DNA of 64,000 nt from Sediminibacterium soli (GTDB lineage Bacteria > Bacteroidota > Bacteroidia > Chitinophagales > Chitinophagaceae), in the NCBI RefSeq assembly GCF_009939225.1, contig NZ_JAACJR010000008.1, positions 1,417,377-1,481,376 on the forward strand. The letters run 5' to 3'. This document shows, piece by piece, positions 60,849-64,000 of the stretch. Under the pieces are notes generated by a model. It saw only the letters and a list, made by a program, of their open reading frames with translations, made no database searches and was not told the DNA's origin. Position numbers and translations under genes: made by a program. Each line of letters opens with the position of its first letter. Within the stretch, counting starts at the first letter, position 1.

Positions 60849-60885
60849 GGTTAATGAACTTTGGGGAAAGGTTAATAAAGGTTAA
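60849..60885 (-). promoter_or_regulatory. Triple TTAACC direct repeat upstream of TonB-type gene
   Basis: Read on the minus strand, TTAACC starts at 60885, 60875 and 60854, spaced 10 and 21 bp, as at 49097-49133. Between the second and third repeats both sites share CTTT and a CAA block at the same offsets. The repeats lie upstream of the -7 box at 60827. Confidence 0.7.
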
Positions 60886-60988
60886 AGAATGGGAGGGATT
60901 GGTGGATTGCGGATTACGGATCGGTCGTATTGCTCTGCGAAACTCCGCCCCTTCTGCGTCTCCGCGGCGAAACAGAACTTACTCCCAA

Positions 60989-61018
60989 ACAAAAGCCCCG
61001 CAGTTGCGGGGCTTTTGT
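60989..61018 (-). terminator. Intrinsic terminator after FKBP gene
   Basis: ACAAAAGCCCCGCA (60989-61002) and TGCGGGGCTTTTGT (61005-61018) form a perfect 14-bp stem with a 2-nt spacer. On the minus strand a T-rich tail follows. It lies 16 bp beyond the stop of the FKBP gene. Confidence 0.85.
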
Positions 61019-61034
61019 AAAATAATTTGACTGA

Positions 61035-61811
61035 CTACTCCTTGATATCCAGCAGTTCCACCTCGAACACAAGCAGTGAACCGGGCTGGATAATTCCGGG
61101 AGGAGGGTTGTCGCCATAACCCAGGTCTGCCGGAATCCAAATCCTCCATTTACTGCCTACGGTCATTTGGGTGATCGCCTGCTGCCAGCCAACGATCACG
61201 CGTTTGAGCGGGAACGTAGCAGCACCGCCATGATCCTCCGAAGCATCGAATTTTTCGCCGCTGAGCAATGTGCCTTTGTAATTGCATTTTACGGTGCTGT
61301 CCAGGGTCGGTTTCAGGTCACTGGTTCCTTTTTGCAAAACCTCGTACTGAATACCGCTTGGCAATGTTGTCACACCGGCGCGTTTGCCATTGGTGGCAAG
61401 AAATGCCTCGGCTTCTTTACGATTGACAGCGGCTTTGGCCGCGTTGGCCGCATTGGCTTTTTCCGATTCCGCATTTTTTGCCTCGCCCAGCTTCTGCTGC
61501 AAAACACCCAAACAGGCGCCGATGGCAGCATCATCCAATGCCGGTTTTTTCTTCTGCTGCATATCGGCAAGGGCTTTGTGCAAAAGCGCAATATTGATAT
61601 TGCCCAAACCGTCTCTCTCAAAATTTCGGTAAAGACTTACGCCGATGGCATAACTGGCGCTGTCGATATTATTTTTGAATACAGTAGTAGCGGGTTTTGC
61701 CGCCGCTGATTTGGCAGCCGCAGGCTTTGTTGCCGTTGCCGGTTTCTTTGTTTGCGCACCGGCGGCTATTACCGCGGTACAAAGACCTATTGACAGGATC
61801 GTCTTTTTCAT
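61035..61811 (-). CDS. FKBP-type peptidyl-prolyl cis-trans isomerase
   Basis: The 258-residue protein has a signal peptide (about 1-20, ending AGAQ), an Ala/Lys-rich linker, an FKBP_N-like helical dimerisation part (about 45-140; DSASYAIGVSLYRNFE) and a C-terminal FKBP domain (about 150-256; YKGTLLSGEKFDAS, VIVGWQQAITQM, LGYGDNPPPGIIQPGSLLVF). It is a Mip/FkpA-like periplasmic foldase. ATG 61811 starts the signal; the longer frame adds eight codons. It follows argH by 114 bp. Confidence 0.93.
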   Translation of the reverse strand: MKKTILSIGLCTAVIAAGAQTKKPATATKPAAAKSAAAKPATTVFKNNIDSASYAIGVSLYRNFERDGLGNINIALLHKALADMQQKKKPALDDAAIGACLGVLQQKLGEAKNAESEKANAANAAKAAVNRKEAEAFLATNGKRAGVTTLPSGIQYEVLQKGTSDLKPTLDSTVKCNYKGTLLSGEKFDASEDHGGAATFPLKRVIVGWQQAITQMTVGSKWRIWIPADLGYGDNPPPGIIQPGSLLVFEVELLDIKE

Positions 61812-61925
61812 GAAAGTATTTATTTGAGGGGCCAAAGAAACGATATTTTGAGGTTGAGGAATCTAAAATAGGGTTAAAATCGGTGCGCCTGTTTACCTGT
61901 AAAAGGTGAACGGCCGACCCGCCTG

Positions 61926-63260
61926 CTATTTTCCCAGTAATGCATTCAGCGCAACATCCGTTTTTCCGAATGAAAAACCATCCAGTGCCTTTTGCATCAT
62001 TTCCCCGATTGCCTGGGTTTGCAGGTTGCCGATGCTTCCTTCATGGGTATGCTGCAGTTTTGTATCGTAGGTAAACTGTCCCGCTTCGATAGCCATACCC
62101 ACCTGCCTGTATGCATCGCGGAATGGAATGCCCTGCAGCACCAGTTTATTTACTTCCTCCACGCTAAAGAGGTACTGGTATTTTTTATCGGACAGCAGGT
62201 CTTCCTTAATATTTATATTCGACAGCATCAGCGATGCCATCGACAGGCAGTCTTTCAACGCCTGGAACGCCGGGAATAAGTGTTCTTTTAACAATTGCAG
62301 ATCGCGGTGATAACCCGAGGACAGGTTGGTGGTCATCAGCATGATCTCATTGGGCAATGCCTTGATACGGTTGCTATGCGAACGGATAAGTTCGAATACA
62401 TCGGGGTTCTTTTTATGCGGCATAATACTTGAACCTGTTGTCAGTTCTGCGGGAAAACTGATAAAATCGAAATTCTGATTCAGGTACAGACAGGCATCCA
62501 TGCTGAGCTTTGCCAGTGTATCTGCTATATTGGCCAGGGCCATTGCCGTGATGCGTTCTGCCTTGCCGCGTCCCATCTGCGCATAAACCACATTATAATT
62601 CAGGTTGCCAAAACCCAACAGCGCCGTTGTCATGGTTCGGTTGATCGGAAAAGAAGAGCCATATCCCGCAGCTGATCCCAGCGGGTTTTTATTAACCACC
62701 TGGTAAGCCCCCTGTAAGGTGATCATATCATCCACCAGGCTTTCTGCATAGGCGCCGAACCAAAGACCGAATGAGGATGGCATGGCCAGTTGCAGGTGTG
62801 TGTAGCCGGGAAACAGGTGGGCTTTGTATTTCTCACTTTGCTGCTGCAGCAATCCGAAAAAGGGCTGCACCGCTTCGGCAAGCTCCCTGATTTCGTTACG
62901 GAGAAAAAGCTTGATATCTACCAGCACCTGGTCGTTGCGGCTGCGGGCAGAATGTATTTTCTTACCGGTATCACCCAGTTTCTGTGTAAGCAGCAGCTCT
63001 ACCTGGGAATGTATGTCCTCTACATTTTCATCGATGGTAAACGGGCCTTTTTCGATCTGCGTATATATTGTACGCAATTCCGCTACGAGCGAGCTGCATT
63101 CATTTTCTGTCAGCAACCCCACCGAAGCCAGCATTTTTGCATGTGCGATGGAACCCAGCACATCAAAGGGTGCCAGCATCAGGTCAAACTCCCGGTCCCT
63201 GCCCACTGTGAACTGTTCTACCGCTGAAGAAACCGTCGTATTTTTTTGCCAGAGTTTCAT
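61926..63260 (-). CDS. argH: Argininosuccinate lyase ArgH
   Basis: The 444-residue protein belongs to the fumarase/aspartase superfamily. It has HSARSRNDQVLVDI and the signature GSSIMPHKKNPDVFELIR, the mobile catalytic loop. It splits argininosuccinate to arginine and fumarate, the last step of arginine synthesis, in the cytoplasm. It lies 17 bp downstream of the argE-like gene, in the order argE-argH usual in Bacteroidota arginine operons. Confidence 0.96.
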   Translation of the reverse strand: MKLWQKNTTVSSAVEQFTVGRDREFDLMLAPFDVLGSIAHAKMLASVGLLTENECSSLVAELRTIYTQIEKGPFTIDENVEDIHSQVELLLTQKLGDTGKKIHSARSRNDQVLVDIKLFLRNEIRELAEAVQPFFGLLQQQSEKYKAHLFPGYTHLQLAMPSSFGLWFGAYAESLVDDMITLQGAYQVVNKNPLGSAAGYGSSFPINRTMTTALLGFGNLNYNVVYAQMGRGKAERITAMALANIADTLAKLSMDACLYLNQNFDFISFPAELTTGSSIMPHKKNPDVFELIRSHSNRIKALPNEIMLMTTNLSSGYHRDLQLLKEHLFPAFQALKDCLSMASLMLSNINIKEDLLSDKKYQYLFSVEEVNKLVLQGIPFRDAYRQVGMAIEAGQFTYDTKLQHTHEGSIGNLQTQAIGEMMQKALDGFSFGKTDVALNALLGK

Positions 63261-63277
63261 GTTGCTTATCGGCGCCG

Positions 63278-64000
63278 CTACAGCAGCTGGTTTAATAGTT
63301 GAATATACAAATCAATCCCGTCCCGGATCTCACCGAGGTGGATGTATTCATCGGCTGTATGACTCCTGGCGCTGTCGCCGGGACCCATTTTCAGTGTGGG
63401 AAAAGGCATCAATGCCTTATCGCTGGTTGTGGGTGAGCCGTAATAGGTACGATTCAGCGCCAGTCCGGCTTTCACCAGCGGGTGATCCATCGGTATGGAG
63501 GTTGAACGCAGCCGGGTGCTCCTCGGCGTCACTTCGCCGGCAACATGCGATTGAATGGTACTTAACACTTCTTCGAATGTATACAGTTCATTCACCCGTG
63601 TATCCACTACAAAATGACATTGAGACGGCACCACGTTATGCGCTTTATTCTCCGTATCGATCACCGTTACGGTCATTTTCACTTCGCCGAGTAATGGCGA
63701 TACTTTTTCAAACCGATGATTCCGGAACCATTCGATATCGGACAGTGCTTTGTACAGTGCGTTCTCGCCCTCTTCGCGTGCCGCATGACCGGCTTTGCCT
63801 GTTGCCGTTACATCCAGTACCAGTAACCCTCTTTCGGCAATAGCCATCTGCATAAGGGTAGGTTCGCCAACAATGCCGCAGGCGATGGCAGGCAGTTCAT
63901 GCACCAGTTTTTCAATGCCATTCAAACCGGATATCTCTTCTTCCGCTGTAGCTGCGAGCACCACGTTATAGGCAAGATCGTTCCGGTTGTAATAATGCAG
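63278..64000 (-). CDS. M20 family peptidase, argE-like, N-terminus missing
   Basis: The minus-strand frame is open to base 64000, so the start lies beyond the window. 240 residues are visible. They contain the M20 catalytic Glu pair in AATAEEEISG, a dimerisation domain (GKAGHAAREEGENAL), and a C-terminal DSARSHTADEYIHLGEI with a metal ligand. In front of argH it is most likely an N-acetyl- or N-succinyl-ornithine/citrulline deacylase of arginine synthesis. Confidence 0.85.
   Translation of the reverse strand: MHYYNRNDLAYNVVLAATAEEEISGLNGIEKLVHELPAIACGIVGEPTLMQMAIAERGLLVLDVTATGKAGHAAREEGENALYKALSDIEWFRNHRFEKVSPLLGEVKMTVTVIDTENKAHNVVPSQCHFVVDTRVNELYTFEEVLSTIQSHVAGEVTPRSTRLRSTSIPMDHPLVKAGLALNRTYYGSPTTSDKALMPFPTLKMGPGDSARSHTADEYIHLGEIRDGIDLYIQLLNQLL

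Noticed and set aside
1-64000. tRNA, rRNA, CRISPR arrays, transposases or integrases
   Set aside because: No clustered short repeats with spacers, no transposase motifs and no cloverleaf-like sequence were found in the gaps on reading; a covariance search was not possible here.

Overview
The window looks like chromosome of a Bacteroidota species, most likely family Chitinophagaceae. The support is in the sequence: type IX secretion (T9SS) cargo with gliding-type C-terminal sorting domains, three T9SS-linked outer-membrane/periplasmic components plus PorZ, a SusC/SusD pair, a GLPGLI protein, DUF5606 and DUF4836 proteins, a long-form IspG, and many TAnnTTTG -7 boxes, the Bacteroidota housekeeping promoter element. 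Genus is not assigned. Coding density is high. I saw no rRNA, tRNA, CRISPR array, insertion sequence or prophage.

Layout. 1-11 kb: two T9SS surface loci, one forward (5'-truncated adhesin, PorP/SprF) and one reverse (adhesin, PorP/SprF, OmpA/PD40 protein), separated by a PAP2-like membrane protein and a small interrupted membrane ORF. 11-16 kb: rpoN, a small secreted protein, a DegT-type aminotransferase, a DsbA/FrnE-like protein, a DinB-fold protein and a DUF5606 protein. 16-23 kb: a GH3/beta-lactamase fusion, a DUF4836 lipoprotein behind a striking inverted repeat, and an atypical ABC ATPase/permease pair. 23-26 kb: an AT-rich patch with a lipoprotein, a polytopic membrane protein and a NarL-type two-component pair. 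26-31 kb: PorZ and a YncE/phosphoesterase fusion. 31-38 kb: a PliI-like protein, isobutyryl-CoA mutase IcmF, aldose epimerase, RidA, a lone 3HCDH C-terminal domain and TsaB. 38-40 kb: an ArsR regulator and an MBL-fold/double-rhodanese protein. 40-46 kb: operon ispG-nadB-lpxL-like, a class D beta-lactamase and kbl. 46.6-50 kb: an OmpR-type regulator and kinase divergent from a GLPGLI gene. 50-57.7 kb: SusC/SusD, a thioredoxin-fold protein and a Gfo/Idh/MocA oxidoreductase. 58-64 kb: a TonB-type outer-membrane beta-barrel protein, an FKBP prolyl isomerase, argH and a truncated argE-like peptidase.

The most interesting signal is regulatory. The promoters of the GLPGLI gene (49.1 kb) and of the TonB-type beta-barrel gene (60.85 kb), which lie 11 kb apart on opposite strands, share a triple direct repeat of TTAAC(C/A) with identical 10- and 21-bp spacings, and an identical 27-bp distance from -7 box to start codon. 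The first copy lies between GLPGLI and the divergent OmpR-type regulator/kinase operon. This suggests an envelope regulon in which that two-component system controls itself, a GLPGLI protein and its probable outer-membrane partner. Other candidate operators are a 12-bp perfect inverted repeat abutting the DUF4836 start codon, a 6-bp dyad at the arsR promoter, and a 10-bp direct repeat at the icmF promoter. Two genes (ispG and the DsbA-like gene) have -7 boxes so close to ATG that leaderless mRNAs are predicted.
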